The notes under the pieces: generated by a model
Told to the model about the DNA's origin: nothing
The model's input: only the letters and a program-made list of their open reading frames with translations
Databases searched by the model: none
In this document: positions 21,981 to 35,994 of the stretch, in pieces
Position numbering within the stretch: the stretch's first letter is position 1
Layout: each line of letters begins with the position of its first letter
DNA from: Paraspadella gotoi
Lineage: Eukaryota; Chaetognatha
Direction: 5' to 3'
Assembly (NCBI GenBank): GCA_051294375.1
Contig: CM119268.1
Location: 8,303,008 to 8,367,007 of the forward strand
Length of the DNA stretch: 64,000 nucleotides
Position numbers and translations under genes: made by a program

Positions 21981-23258
21981 CCGCCGAAAGAGCTCTTCGC
22001 CTCTATCTCATCGCCTCACACACCCGTCCCCGCTCCACATTATATTGCAACGCCCTCCAATCCCACCTTTCCCTCGCCCTACTCACCCCTTTTCTCCAAG
22101 GTTCTTCAAAACGTGAAATGGGCGGAGAACTAGAGTGAACTCACTCGAAAAAGACTTCGATTTTTGGAAGCGAAGGGTGAGAGAGTTCGTGATTTAAAGA
22201 TGGCGCAAAGTCGCGATGAAAAAAAAGGATCATCCGAGAGAGATCATTTCCAAGAACTTCACAAATGAGTTTAACAGTTGATAAATTTATATCTTTATAA
22301 ATAAAGTTTTGCTGTCAGCAAACCGGGGAATGACTTACTAGTTACTACTATACCATCGATTCTATTGTAATAACATGTACAATATTTTTCAACATTGTAC
22401 ATTTTATTTAAAGTATTATTTCATCCCACTGACAGTTTGCGTTTTTACCCCAGGCAATGTAACTGGAAACGGCGAAGATAAAATGTAATAAGATCGAATA
22501 AAATCGAATGAACCGGAGGAGGAAGAGAACATTTTTGAGGTAACTTTAAAAATTGCATTGGCGTGTAAAGTGAGACGCCTCCCGGCTTAATGTGACTGCC
22601 ATCACAGGCAAATTCTGTGAGAAAAGAAGGGACGGGAAAAGGAAAGGAAAAGAAAAGGAACGCTAAGTGATAGATGTCACAACCTCGGAAGCGACTAAGG
22701 TAACACAAAAATTTTTTTTAGTTGTCGCGAATAACGACTGTGCCGATATGATTTGGGCCATCTACCGTAAAGGCGAGGACGGCGAGGCGACGAAAGGCGC
22801 TGACGGCGACAAACGACGTTGACGCAAAGGGGGCGTGGCCAACTGGCCACTTACCACAGCCTTAACGACGGACGTAGAGAGAAAACGCTTCCGATGTATC
22901 ACAGTCAAAAGTCGATTATTAGTTGGACGACAGCCGACTGACTAGATCCGGCAAGACTGAGTGGATAAGTGACAGGACGGCCATAAACAATCGGCCAAGT
23001 CGTTCACCCTGTTTGTGAATTTGTAATGGGCGTTGTGGTTTCTCCTGGCGCTGCACACAGCGACTTTGTTGTTGTTGAGGTTGACAATATTTGATTAGTG
23101 ACTCCGCTTCCCTAGCAAAGTTGCTTTTTAATGCCAGGAAGGAAAGCATCCTTTCAATCCAGACTCCCACGTTCGCCGGTCGAGTTTGAAAAAGTGCAAG
23201 CGGCCATCTTTGACTGGACGAGACAGGCGAGACGAGGAAAGTTGACAAAGGAGATAAA
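21981..23258. other. Noncoding stretch with a GC-richer patch
   Basis: 22720-23240 is relatively CpG-rich and contains GGGCGTGGC, a GCGGCCATCTT motif on the minus strand (23200-23210, YY1-like) and GGCGA repeats. It could be a promoter, but no adjoining exon was found. Confidence 0.35.
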
Positions 23259-23285
23259 ACGACGACGACGACGACGACGACGACG
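23259..23285. repeat. (CGA)n repeat cut by a gap
   Basis: The trinucleotide run ends at the N block starting 23286, so its true length is unknown. Confidence 0.9.
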
Positions 23286-23642
23286 NNNNNNNNNNNNNNN
23301 NNNNNNNNNNNNNNNNNNNNNNNNNNNNNNNNNNNNNNNNNNNNNNNNNNNNNNNNNNNNNNNNNNNNNNNNNNNNNNNNNNNNNNNNNNNNNNNNNNNN
23401 NNNNNNNNNNNNNNNNNNNNNNNNNNNNNNNNNNNNNNNNNNNNNNNNNNNNNNNNNNNNNNNNNNNNNNNNNNNNNNNNNNNNNNNNNNNNNNNNNNNN
23501 NNNNNNNNNNNNNNNNNNNNNNNNNNNNNNNNNNNNNNNNNNNNNNNNNNNNNNNNNNNNNNNNNNNNNNNNNNNNNNNNNNNNNNNNNNNNNNNNNNNN
23601 NNNNNNNNNNNNNNNNNNNNNNNNNNNNNNNNNNNNNNNNNN
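23286..23642. other. Assembly gap (357 N)
   Basis: Begins inside a CGA repeat. Confidence 0.99.
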
Positions 23643-23899
23643 AAATAAATAAAGTTTATGGTCTTATTCGTAAAATTTTTCCGAAATTTAACTGAGTCAG
23701 TTTTTCAGCTCCAGCTAAAAGTAATATTATTTTTTTTATTTTAAATAACAATGTTCACCCGAAAAAAAAACCTCACTCCGGCGGTTAGCTTCGATATCGC
23801 CTCCATCACGTTCGTCTCCCATTTTCTTTCGAGTCGCGATCCTAATCCCTCTTTCGTCTGCCACCCAAATCTCAGTTTCTTTCGGCTTTGTCTTTCTGC

Positions 23900-24154
23900 C
23901 CGATTCTTGCACGCCGATTTTCGATTCTCGACGTGCCATTCGCGATTCTAGACATTCGATTTTGGATTCTTGACATTCGAATTTTCGATTCTTTACGCAG
24001 GATTCTCGATTTTGGATCGAGGGAAAAAATTATTAACGATTTATAATTATTGAATAACTTTTTAAGGTATCTAATTATGCTAATTACCGTATTTACATAC
24101 TCCAATTTCCGATACTCGATTTTTGGATTCTTGACCAAGTCTCCAGAGTCGATC
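23900..24154. repeat. ~21-bp degenerate minisatellite
   Basis: Repeated CGATTCT-GACATTCGATTTT-like units at 23900-24020, resumed near 24113 before a gap. On the minus strand they read as a seven-residue repeat (SRIxNRM), a by-product of the 21-bp period. Confidence 0.6.
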
Positions 24155-24363
24155 NNNNNNNNNNNNNNNNNNNNNNNNNNNNNNNNNNNNNNNNNNNNNN
24201 NNNNNNNNNNNNNNNNNNNNNNNNNNNNNNNNNNNNNNNNNNNNNNNNNNNNNNNNNNNNNNNNNNNNNNNNNNNNNNNNNNNNNNNNNNNNNNNNNNNN
24301 NNNNNNNNNNNNNNNNNNNNNNNNNNNNNNNNNNNNNNNNNNNNNNNNNNNNNNNNNNNNNNN
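24155..24363. other. Assembly gap (209 N)
   Basis: Follows a degenerate minisatellite. Confidence 0.99.
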
Positions 24364-24827
24364 TTAGTTACTCAGGTTAACTGGTGTCTCATTATTTTTT
24401 GAGATTTTTTTGAGCGGTCGTGTCATATATATCAAAAGGCGTATCTACCAGCAATTGTTTTAATTTTCTAATAAGAAGAATCACAGTAACAAATTTCTGA
24501 TTATCTGGCCTGCCTCTCTCGACACTCAATACGTTTTTTCTAAGTTTATAATACGTTGTGAGCGTGCGTAGTTACTACTTTCTTATTTTCTCGCATTTGT
24601 TGACATTGCCCCCAAAAATCGACTTTGCTCCCGATGTCATGGCGTGTGGTCGGCGCTGATTTCATAAACGTTATATCTTTACTGATTTAATCTCATTTTC
24701 TCATTCTGGGGTCACGTGCAGGTTTTTTGTCTTTCAATGTCATCAGCGATCAAATCAGCTCCGTCCGTGTCTATGATCAATCGAGACTCTTTCTCTTTCT
24801 TTTTTTGGCCAAAGTTCTGATCCCATT

Positions 24828-25110
24828 ATGAAAAAAGGGTGGGTATCGGTAAGAAGGCTGACGGAAAGAGGTGGCGTGCGAGACGAGTGTCCTGCTGAAA
24901 CCGGCCGTCGTCGCTTCGCAGTTAATCTCGGGATTACGCTAGCGCCGGGCTCGAACGGTGGTGCCGCTCGCGCGGCTCCGTTAAGCTGGCAGGTGGTCCG
25001 AGTTGCAATCCGTCTTTGGCGAACGCTGACCGATATTTCGGCGTCGATTCGCCCGGTCGTTTACCGCGTCGGAAGATGGTGCTGGGTGTGAAAGGAATGG
25101 AATAAAGAGG
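24828..25110. promoter_or_regulatory. CpG-rich island
   Basis: This stretch is far richer in CpG than its AT-rich flanks and spans an 87-residue plus-strand frame without a recognisable domain. It could be a promoter or a GC-rich exon. I cannot decide which. Confidence 0.25.
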
Positions 25111-26613
25111 GGTCGGCTACAGAGACAGCGTAGGCAAGTAGTGGGTAAGGACCGAAGTCGACACATTCTTCAATTTTGCCCGCGCGATGGAACTGTCCCT
25201 GATTCTTCTTTTGTTCAGCAAACTCGGTTTCTGTTTTTCATTTTTTTTTTACCAGATTTCACAAGATGTCCACGCAATTTAAATAACGAGCCAACTTTTA
25301 GGAGTTTTGTCACAAATCTGATATTCCACTTTCCTTGTTACTTAATTCCATTAACCTTCCTCGTAGTCACGTGATTCCTTCTGCCATGAATCGTCGCGAT
25401 AGACGATGATCACAGCCGGCCATTATGTCTGCGAGATTCCGACCGTGAGATTCCGTAAGATGAAATATGGAAACGAGATGGAAACGGCGATTTCGAGTTA
25501 AATGTAATGTAATGTAATGTAAAATTACTTTCTTTGCTTTTAATGTACAGGGAGGTCCAACTCTAAATTCGACTCCATCGAACTAATAAAATCAGATCCA
25601 AAAAAATGGATCGACCTTCCACGTGGCAATATTTGCTTGGAGACATGCTCTGCCTCCCCTCCACATTTAAAAGCTTATGACCAGATTTTAAGACCCTGAC
25701 TAATTGTACGTATGTTGAATCTCGTTTAGTAGCGACTAGTTTGAGAATAAACAGTTTTTCTTAATCAGCCACATTTTTTTTCCCCTTTTTTCTTCTTTCC
25801 ACACATTCAACATTCCACACATTCAACCGACCTCACACTCGTAAAAACCAATCATATTTTCATTCAGTTCCCCTTCCCTTGGGCCACCTAAACGTTTCGG
25901 GCGCACTCGCTATTATCTACCCCACCCACCCCACCCACCCCACCCCTCCCCTTTTCCCACCTCACCCCTCCCCTTTTCCCACGGCTTAGCAACTTCCCTG
26001 GAGCCTTTCAAAAACCTCGGGGCTTTTTTCGTAATCAGATTAGGGGGCTGGAAACTCACTCCTTGCTTTCATTTTCCTTCGTGAAAAACGATGGCCTGAA
26101 TTTAAAATCAGTTATGTACAAAAAAAAATATACATTTTTTTTTTCCAAAGTCTATAAGAATTTTTAAAATGAGAAGCGGCGACGTTGCCAGGGAAGGTGC
26201 GACAGGTGGAGGGCTCGAGCAGATGGAGGTGGGTGCTTAACGGTTTCAAAAATAATGGGAAAATTCCTTCTTTTTTTTTTGTTTCGATTGTAAAAAAAAA
26301 TGATATTTTTTTAGGAAAAATGACTTTAGATTGAAACTCGAATTCTCTCGCTTTAAATTTTGTTATTCACTAAAAAATTTAAACTTTTCTTTCGTACCGC
26401 TATGTGTAAAATATTTTCAAGTTTCAACCGAAAAATTTAAAAACAGAGAACCATACGATGAGCGGATGAAGAAACGAAAAGAATGTGGATTGTGGATTAC
26501 AGATAATGAAAAAGGCCAACATCCTCAATTTGTCTGCATTCTCCCCATTTATTTCTCGTTATATCACACTCGTTTCTCTCCCTCTCCCTCTCTCTCTTCC
26601 TCTCTCTTCCTCT
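25111..26613. other. Noncoding stretch
   Basis: Holds a short (AATGT)n run near 25500 and a CCCACC-rich patch at 25919-25985. No gene recognised. Confidence 0.5.
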
Positions 26614-26842
26614 NNNNNNNNNNNNNNNNNNNNNNNNNNNNNNNNNNNNNNNNNNNNNNNNNNNNNNNNNNNNNNNNNNNNNNNNNNNNNNNNNNNNNNN
26701 NNNNNNNNNNNNNNNNNNNNNNNNNNNNNNNNNNNNNNNNNNNNNNNNNNNNNNNNNNNNNNNNNNNNNNNNNNNNNNNNNNNNNNNNNNNNNNNNNNNN
26801 NNNNNNNNNNNNNNNNNNNNNNNNNNNNNNNNNNNNNNNNNN
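26614..26842. other. Assembly gap (229 N)
   Basis: Begins inside a CT-rich tract. Confidence 0.99.
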
Positions 26843-26924
26843 AATCGTTCCTTTGTTTATTGCGATGGATTCATCAATCGCAGCCGCCGCCGCCACCGCC
26901 GCCGCTGCCGACACGCCGCCGACG

Positions 26925-27079
26925 CGTCAATGATTCACGCCGGATTCATCGTCGCGACTGACGCCATCAACGGCGCCAAATATGTCGCTCTCATCAGAGA
27001 CAATTCTCGCTCCCGCTACAGACGCCGCTCCAGCCGATACGGACGCCGCGTCCAGCTGAGTCCAATTCTACTACACGTA
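26925..27079 (+). other. Short GC-rich open frame, possible exon
   Basis: A plus-strand frame of about 51 residues (ATG near 26930, containing NGAKYVALIRDN and an Arg/Ser-rich run) ends at a TGA overlapping a good donor-like GTATGAG near 27075. No domain was recognised. It could be an exon, a decayed repeat or chance. Confidence 0.2.
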
Positions 27080-27279
27080 TGAGGTTCACTATTTCTGCCG
27101 CTAAAAAAGTTTCATTCTCACAAACCTTTTTCCTAAGGACTGTGTCTTTATTTTCTCCCATATCTTTTTAAAGCTATTTAACCTTTGAAGCCAAAAATGT
27201 TCTTTTCTTGAAAACCTCCGAACCAAAAAACCCTAAACAGATCAATAAATCTTCTGTAGATTTGGCGGTGCTGATGATG

Positions 27280-27280
27280 T

Positions 27281-27332
<52 letters not shown>

Positions 27333-27355
27333 AATGATGATGATGATGATGATTA
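27280..27355. repeat. (GAT)n trinucleotide repeat
   Basis: About 24 ATG units with two interruptions, giving poly-Met or poly-His in translation. Confidence 0.92.
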
Positions 27356-27359
27356 TCCA

Positions 27360-27510
27360 TTACTTCTTTATCCCCATTCGTGGATATAAGTTTGCGGGGG
27401 TCGGAATGCCAACCAAGGCGGCTAAAGGCCGTCCTTTAGCTTTTCCCAAGGATGCTTCCTGGTTGGGTTTGAAATTAAAAACCCGAGTAAAACCTTGACT
27501 TGACTTGACT
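27360..27510 (+). mobile_element. Retroelement 3' tail with (TTGAC)n terminus
   Basis: A moderately GC-rich segment with an imperfect inverted core (AAGGCGGCTAAAGG and CCGTCCTTTAGCTTTTCCC) ends in CCTTGACTTGACTTGACTTG. Short pentamer tails are typical of SINEs and some LINEs. The family is not identified. Confidence 0.4.
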
Positions 27511-27641
27511 TGAAAGGCTACAAGTCTCAAACACTCCGTCCACCGAGTCTAATCAGCAGTCTATGCCGTGGTGGTCGCCACCGTTGCTGCGTTGCATTCG
27601 CTGCCTGCTGCAGATACGACAACAGCGACTCTCGCGGCGAA

Positions 27642-28143
27642 NNNNNNNNNNNNNNNNNNNNNNNNNNNNNNNNNNNNNNNNNNNNNNNNNNNNNNNNNNN
27701 NNNNNNNNNNNNNNNNNNNNNNNNNNNNNNNNNNNNNNNNNNNNNNNNNNNNNNNNNNNNNNNNNNNNNNNNNNNNNNNNNNNNNNNNNNNNNNNNNNNN
27801 NNNNNNNNNNNNNNNNNNNNNNNNNNNNNNNNNNNNNNNNNNNNNNNNNNNNNNNNNNNNNNNNNNNNNNNNNNNNNNNNNNNNNNNNNNNNNNNNNNNN
27901 NNNNNNNNNNNNNNNNNNNNNNNNNNNNNNNNNNNNNNNNNNNNNNNNNNNNNNNNNNNNNNNNNNNNNNNNNNNNNNNNNNNNNNNNNNNNNNNNNNNN
28001 NNNNNNNNNNNNNNNNNNNNNNNNNNNNNNNNNNNNNNNNNNNNNNNNNNNNNNNNNNNNNNNNNNNNNNNNNNNNNNNNNNNNNNNNNNNNNNNNNNNN
28101 NNNNNNNNNNNNNNNNNNNNNNNNNNNNNNNNNNNNNNNNNNN
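27642..28143. other. Assembly gap (502 N)
   Basis: The largest gap in the window. Frames spanning it are artefacts. Confidence 0.99.
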
Positions 28144-28796
28144 AGATACACTCGTCTTCAGTATCCCGATTTCTAGTCCGAGTTTACAGGTTCCCAGGTG
28201 AGTCAGAGCAATTGACGCAGGCAGTGTGACGTTGATCTCGTTGGCGTAGACCCGGTGAAGCGGTCCGGGTGACTCGGACTCGGCGATGCGAACAAAATGA
28301 CGCGAACCGGAATTTAATCGACGTCAGCGCCAACGACGGCGTTCGAGATAACTAATGTTCTGTACTCTTCTTTCCCTCATCTCTTACTTTTTTTTTTATT
28401 CCCTCAAGAAGTTCCTTTTTTTCCTTTAATTTTTTTCATTGTTATTCGTCACTTTTTGTTAGTTTCTCTCCCTTTTTTATCTGATTTTCTTATCTTTTTT
28501 TTTTGCTATTTCCTATTTTCAGCTTTTCTCTGATTTCCTTTCTTTTTTTTTCCATTTTATCCCCGTTTTTCCCAGACCCGACGCATTTCCAAATATATTT
28601 TTTTTCTCTTTCTATCGATTTTTTTAAATTCGGTATTCTTTTCCCCCAAGCTCAGCTGTCTGTACAACTTTTAAGTTTACAATATATCTATCAGCACTAT
28701 CTCATCTTGACTTATATTTACTTATTGTGTAGATATATGATATATATCTCTGACTGATCTTTACACTTTACTCTTTAAGTCTATTCCTCTTCTTTT

Positions 28797-29178
28797 CTTC
28801 TCTCAAAGTCTTCTCTTACCTTCTTTCTTCTTCTTTCTTCTCTCAAAGTCTTCTCTTACCTTCTTTCTTCTTCTTTATTCTTTCAAAGTTTTCTCTTATA
28901 TTCTTTCTTCTTCTTTCTTCTCTCAAAGTCTTCTCTTACCTTCTTTCTTTTTCTTTCTTCTCTCAAAGTCTTCTCTTATCTTCTTTCTTCTTCTTTCTTC
29001 TCTCAAAGTCTTCTCTTACCTTCTTTCTTCTTCTTTATTCTTTCAAAGTCTTCTCTTATCTTCTTTCTTCTTCTTTCTTCTCTCAAATTCTTCTCTTACC
29101 TTCTTTCACTTCTTTCTTCTCTCAAAGTCTTCGCTTACCTTCTTTCTTCTTCTTTCTTCTCTCAAATTCTTCTCTTAC
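28797..29178. repeat. 40-bp minisatellite
   Basis: TCTCAAAGTC recurs at 28801, 28841, 28881 (variant), 28921, 28961, 29001, 29041 and 29081, a period of exactly 40 bp, then near 29120 and 29160. The unit is pyrimidine-rich (TCTTACCTTCTTTCTTCTTC between anchors). The array enters a gap and resumes at 29429-29505. Confidence 0.95.
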
Positions 29179-29428
29179 NNNNNNNNNNNNNNNNNNNNNN
29201 NNNNNNNNNNNNNNNNNNNNNNNNNNNNNNNNNNNNNNNNNNNNNNNNNNNNNNNNNNNNNNNNNNNNNNNNNNNNNNNNNNNNNNNNNNNNNNNNNNNN
29301 NNNNNNNNNNNNNNNNNNNNNNNNNNNNNNNNNNNNNNNNNNNNNNNNNNNNNNNNNNNNNNNNNNNNNNNNNNNNNNNNNNNNNNNNNNNNNNNNNNNN
29401 NNNNNNNNNNNNNNNNNNNNNNNNNNNN
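29179..29428. other. Assembly gap (250 N) inside the 40-bp minisatellite
   Basis: Minisatellite sequence lies on both sides, so the gap is an unresolved array. Confidence 0.99.
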
Positions 29429-29505
29429 CTTCCCTTATCTTCTTTCTTCACTCAAAGTCTTCTCTTCCCTTCTTTCTTCTCTCAAAGTCTTCTCTTACCA
29501 TCTTC
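29429..29505. repeat. 40-bp minisatellite, right remnant
   Basis: Two further CTCAAAGTCTTCTCTT units, then the array ends in CT-rich DNA. Confidence 0.85.
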
Positions 29506-29680
29506 TTTTCTCCCTTTCCCCTCTCTCTCTCCTTTTTTCCTCCCGTTCTCCTCCCGCCCCCGGCCTCACAGTTCTTTCCTTCTTCCATTTTTCTTCCCGA
29601 TAAATTTTTGAGTCGCTCTCCTCGTCTGACGAATGTTGTTGTAGGTAATGCGGTTTCCATTCTCTGGCGGAGAGGGCGTG

Positions 29681-29709
29681 GTCGTCGTCGTCGTCGTCGT
29701 CGTCGTCGT
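29681..29709. repeat. (CGT)n trinucleotide repeat
   Basis: About nine CGT units. Confidence 0.9.
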
Positions 29710-29871
29710 AGCCTCGTCAAGGATCGTCGAATTCCCAGAGACTTCGTAGTCAAAACACAGGGGTCAATCTTGGGAGAAAGAGAAAAGAGAAGAAAAAACT
29801 AGAAAAAAGATAAGAGAAGACGAGATAGGCAAGACGAGACGGAAAAGAAAAAAGAAAAGAAAAGAAAAGAA

Positions 29872-30067
29872 NNNNNNNNNNNNNNNNNNNNNNNNNNNNN
29901 NNNNNNNNNNNNNNNNNNNNNNNNNNNNNNNNNNNNNNNNNNNNNNNNNNNNNNNNNNNNNNNNNNNNNNNNNNNNNNNNNNNNNNNNNNNNNNNNNNNN
30001 NNNNNNNNNNNNNNNNNNNNNNNNNNNNNNNNNNNNNNNNNNNNNNNNNNNNNNNNNNNNNNNNNNN
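29872..30067. other. Assembly gap (196 N)
   Basis: Begins in a GA/AAAG-rich tract. Confidence 0.99.
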
Positions 30068-31074
30068 CGGACACAAACGATTGAGATGAAAAAAAGAAGC
30101 GAATAAAAAAAGGATAATTTTTTTTCTACAAAAAAATAAAAAAAAGAATTCTAAAATCACCTAAAAAATCGCCGATGCGAAAAATGGTGATAAAAAACGA
30201 CGAGCAGTCGTTGCCTCTTTCCTTTCAAGATTTTTCCAACCGATTTGAGGAGAAACTGCAAACAACGATAACAACCAGAAAGAAAGTTTTTTAAACAGAA
30301 AAACCGAGAAACAAAGATTACGCGGAAACAGATTTTGCGCGGGCAAAGAACCGGAAGCTTCAATGAGGCTAAAGCGAAGCTTCTTGCCTTTCTGGGTGAG
30401 AAAAAAAAATGGCAACCAAAAAAATATGGACTGGTCAGCCGAGAAACTTATTTGTACTAATTTTTGAGTTCGTAAATGCATACGACTAAGTTTTATTATA
30501 TCGGTCATTGATTTATCATAGAAATAAAAAAAAGATAGAAAATTAGAAACCACTTTTTTATTTCTATCCATACTTTTTTGTGTGTGTGGGAATGTCTGTG
30601 TGTTAGCGTGAGAGGTTCTTTCTTCCGCCGACGGCAGAAAAAAGGCAAGAAGGTCCCCGACGACCCTCGAGGTGACCTGACGTCGGCCAATCCGAGTGGG
30701 TCTTCTCTCCTTGACCTGTCATTAACTAAATCAGGTCAGTTTGCCCTCACTAACCTTTCAACCACTTTCAAGGGTCAATGGCATGCCCCCTTTTTTTTTA
30801 TAAATAGTATTAGTCTCGTAAAACCACTAAAGGAATTGAGGAAAATAAATAAAACTCGCTTTTTTTTTTAATTTCGACTATAATTTTAATGTCCTTTTCA
30901 AGTCTTTCCCCATTTTCTCAACGCGATGCAATTCGTTGCAGGTGGTTGAGCAAAGATTTCAGTTTCCGCTGCCAACAATTTTTTTTTCTTTCTCTCGATT
31001 CTCACGCTTCTCCATTTTTGAGGATCAACTCGATAAAGTGAAGCCTCGTGAGCCTTTCACCTCGGAGCATCGAG
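30068..31074. other. Noncoding stretch
   Basis: AT-rich, with a short GC-rich patch at 30600-30730. No gene recognised. Confidence 0.5.
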
Positions 31075-31105
31075 GACGACGACGACGAAGACGACAATGA
31101 AAACT

Positions 31106-31151
<46 letters not shown>

Positions 31152-31159
31152 AGACGACG
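31075..31159. repeat. (GAC)n trinucleotide repeat
   Basis: Long GAC/ACG run with GAA interruptions. It reads as acidic (Asp/Glu) or Thr-rich frames, neither supported as a gene. Confidence 0.92.
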
Positions 31160-31269
31160 TCGAAGATAGGAACGAGGGCGTGTGGGAAGAAGATCAAGAT
31201 AATGATGACGCTGCTTTTGACGCCATTAAAAAATGACAACTATGACGACAATGCGATGTTAAGTGGAAC

Positions 31270-31350
31270 GAAGACGAACGAACGAACGAACGAACGAACG
31301 AACGAACGAACGAACGAACGAACGAACGAACGAACGAACGAACGAACGAA
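31270..31350. repeat. (AACG)n tetranucleotide repeat
   Basis: About 20 perfect GAAC/AACG units, the longest tetranucleotide of this class in the window. Confidence 0.95.
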
Positions 31351-31506
31351 AGAAATATAACGACAACAACATCATCGACTACAACAACAACGACGACGTC
31401 GAAGACACCTTGGGATTTTATCCCCCGAAAAAATCCTCTCCGTTTTGCTAAAGAGGAAGAAGTTGGACTCGGAGATGAATCTTTTACCCGTCCTCGTTTA
31501 TGGTGC

Positions 31507-31763
31507 NNNNNNNNNNNNNNNNNNNNNNNNNNNNNNNNNNNNNNNNNNNNNNNNNNNNNNNNNNNNNNNNNNNNNNNNNNNNNNNNNNNNNNNNNNNNNN
31601 NNNNNNNNNNNNNNNNNNNNNNNNNNNNNNNNNNNNNNNNNNNNNNNNNNNNNNNNNNNNNNNNNNNNNNNNNNNNNNNNNNNNNNNNNNNNNNNNNNNN
31701 NNNNNNNNNNNNNNNNNNNNNNNNNNNNNNNNNNNNNNNNNNNNNNNNNNNNNNNNNNNNNNN
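31507..31763. other. Assembly gap (257 N)
   Basis: Unresolved bases. Confidence 0.99.
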
Positions 31764-31888
31764 AAAACGTGGGGTCAAATAAATCATTCAACGCGTCCGA
31801 CTTCGACCGAAGCGATTTTTATTAGTACAACATTCTGGTATAGCTATAGGAAATGACAAAAAGTTGTAAACCTTTTTTTTTTTTTTTT

Positions 31889-32007
31889 NNNNNNNNNNNN
31901 NNNNNNNNNNNNNNNNNNNNNNNNNNNNNNNNNNNNNNNNNNNNNNNNNNNNNNNNNNNNNNNNNNNNNNNNNNNNNNNNNNNNNNNNNNNNNNNNNNNN
32001 NNNNNNN
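31889..32007. other. Assembly gap (119 N)
   Basis: Preceded by an 18-T homopolymer and followed by three GATAAAAGGGGAAAT-like units. Confidence 0.99.
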
Positions 32008-32873
32008 TAAAAGGGGAAATGATAAAAGGGGAAATGATAAAAGGGGAGAATGAGGAAAGCCACCGAAAGTTTAATTGTGGATTGGAAAAAAAAGAAGAGA
32101 GGAGAGAAAGAAAATATCCAAGGATAAAAAAAGAAAATCGAATAAAAAAATAGGAAAGAATAAAGAAAATGTGAGTTAGAAAAGAAGAAAAAAAAAGGAA
32201 GAGAATAAAAGAAAATGGAAAAAGGGAAACCAATCGGTCAGAGGTGAGGATCAAATAAGAGGAAAAAAAAGAGAAGAGAAAAGGAAAAAGAAATTCTTGG
32301 AAACAAAAGGGAAAGACTTCGGACGAGGGGTAATAAATTGATGATCAAGGTAAAATGAGAAAGAGAGAGAAGGAGGGAAGGAGAGGGAGAGAGAGAGAGA
32401 GAGAGACAGAGATATGACAAGGTCAGAAATGTCTGGTGACGAAAGAAACTTAAATATTTTTTTCCGATGAATCTGACTTTCTTCTTTGCGGGTTCCACCT
32501 AATAACTTCTATTTCAGCTCGTCACTCTGTAAAAAAATCAATAAATAAAAAAATAAACCGTTTATATGACGAAAAAGAAAAAAAGAAAAAGTGTGCAAAC
32601 TTTAAAATGGATGAGGCATTAACTAACAAAGATAATTAATTATACAAATTAATATAATATACATACGTATACAGTATACATAAAACAAATTCTCACTTGG
32701 CAAACAAAATTGCCATATCAAGTCGTTCTGCTCGCTACTAAAAAAATATGAGAACATCGAGAAAAAAAATTTTAGTTTTTACGTCACAAAAAATGCGGAT
32801 TGATTTGACGTAGGGAGTATCGATTTTCCGAAGGAGAAAAGAAAGGGAGGTAAAGAAAAGAGGGAGGCAAGAG

Positions 32874-32881
32874 AGAGAGAT

Positions 32882-32968
<87 letters not shown>
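32874..32968. repeat. (GA)n microsatellite, interrupted
   Basis: GA run with AGAAG and AGATAG breaks. It is followed to about 33190 by degenerate GACAGA/AACAGA units. Confidence 0.85.
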
Positions 32969-32975
<7 letters not shown>

Positions 32976-33329
32976 AACACATAAGCAGAAGAGAAGACAC
33001 TGAACACTGAACAATGAACAGAAAGACTGACAGCAAACAGAAAATCAGAAGACACACAAATAGACAGAAGACAGAAAAACAGATAGAAAGATAGACAGGG
33101 AGACAAACTGATAAATAGGGCTAAAGACAGCATAGAGACCGACAAACTGATTCACCGAGAGACAGACAGACAGACGCACAGACATAGAGACAAACAGACA
33201 AACAAAGATAGGGACTCAGTTTGATTGAAAGTCAGTGACAACGAGACAGGTCCCCTTCTGCGTTTCTGATGGAGAACGCAATAGAAATTTCCGCTCATGA
33301 CATTTTTTTTACAAGAAAGGTCTTCTTGA

Positions 33330-33690
33330 CAGTTGACGTCATCACAAGAGTTGACGCCTGGTTTGAAGTTGACGACAACGATGACGGCGACGACGACGCA
33401 GATGACGATCGGTTGACGATGAATGGATGAATCAACAGTATTTCAAAGATGGCGGGGATCGTAAAGCAATGTTACGAGTTGAATTTTGAAAACATTACGG
33501 CGTGATGGCGCTACTTCGCCATTGCAAATCGCCAATCAGCATAAGATTAAAGCTCGGCTTTTATCACATGACGTCCATTAATCGAATGGGATTATCGTGG
33601 CGAAAAAAACAAACAAAAAGGCCGCCAAAAAAGATTATGATAATGAGGGACGTCATCCCTTTGATTAACATTTGACGTCATTCTCGTTTT
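33330..33690. promoter_or_regulatory. Cluster of CRE-type and YY1-like motifs
   Basis: Perfect TGACGTCA at 33334-33341 and 33673-33680, related GACGTCA/GACGTC at about 33570 and 33650, and AAGATGGCGG at 33446-33455, all in a stretch richer in CpG than its flanks. Whether it regulates anything is unknown, since no exon was recognised nearby. Confidence 0.25.
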
Positions 33691-33794
33691 TATCCGATTT
33701 TTTTTTTTGCGTAAATCTTTTTTTCTAAAAAAAAGAAAGAAAATTTTTGCGTTGGCGAAAAGGAGTCGTCGTTCGAATTTAGGGGCGACATACG

Positions 33795-34035
33795 AAACTG
33801 GAAACAAGAAAGAAGAAAAGGAGAAACAAGAAAGAGGAAAGAAGAAACAAGGAACAAGAAACAAGAAACAAGAAAAGAACAAAAAACACGAAACAAGAAA
33901 CAAGAAAAGGAGAAACAATAAACAAGAAAAGGAGAAACAAGAAAGAAGAAACAAGAAAAGAAGAAACAAGAAACGTGAAAATGAGAAACTAGAAAAGAAG
34001 AAACTAGAAACTAGAAAATGAGAAACAAGAAATAG
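33795..34035. repeat. Purine-rich degenerate repeat (GAAACAAGAAA)n
   Basis: About 240 bp of AAGAAACAAGAAA-like units with no constant period, giving a Lys/Glu/Arg-rich spurious frame. Confidence 0.75.
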
Positions 34036-35862
<1,827 letters not shown>

Positions 35863-35925
35863 AGAAGAGAGAGAGACGAGAGAGGAGAGGAGAGGAGAGA
35901 GAGAGAGAGAGAGAGAGGAGAGGAG

Positions 35926-35984
<59 letters not shown>

Positions 35985-35994
35985 AGAGAGAGAA
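35863..35994. repeat. (GA)n microsatellite, interrupted
   Basis: GA run with GAGGAGA interruptions. Confidence 0.9.

Noticed and set aside
31048-31236. Acidic poly-Asp protein
   Set aside because: Direct translation of a GAC repeat, with no flanking conserved sequence.
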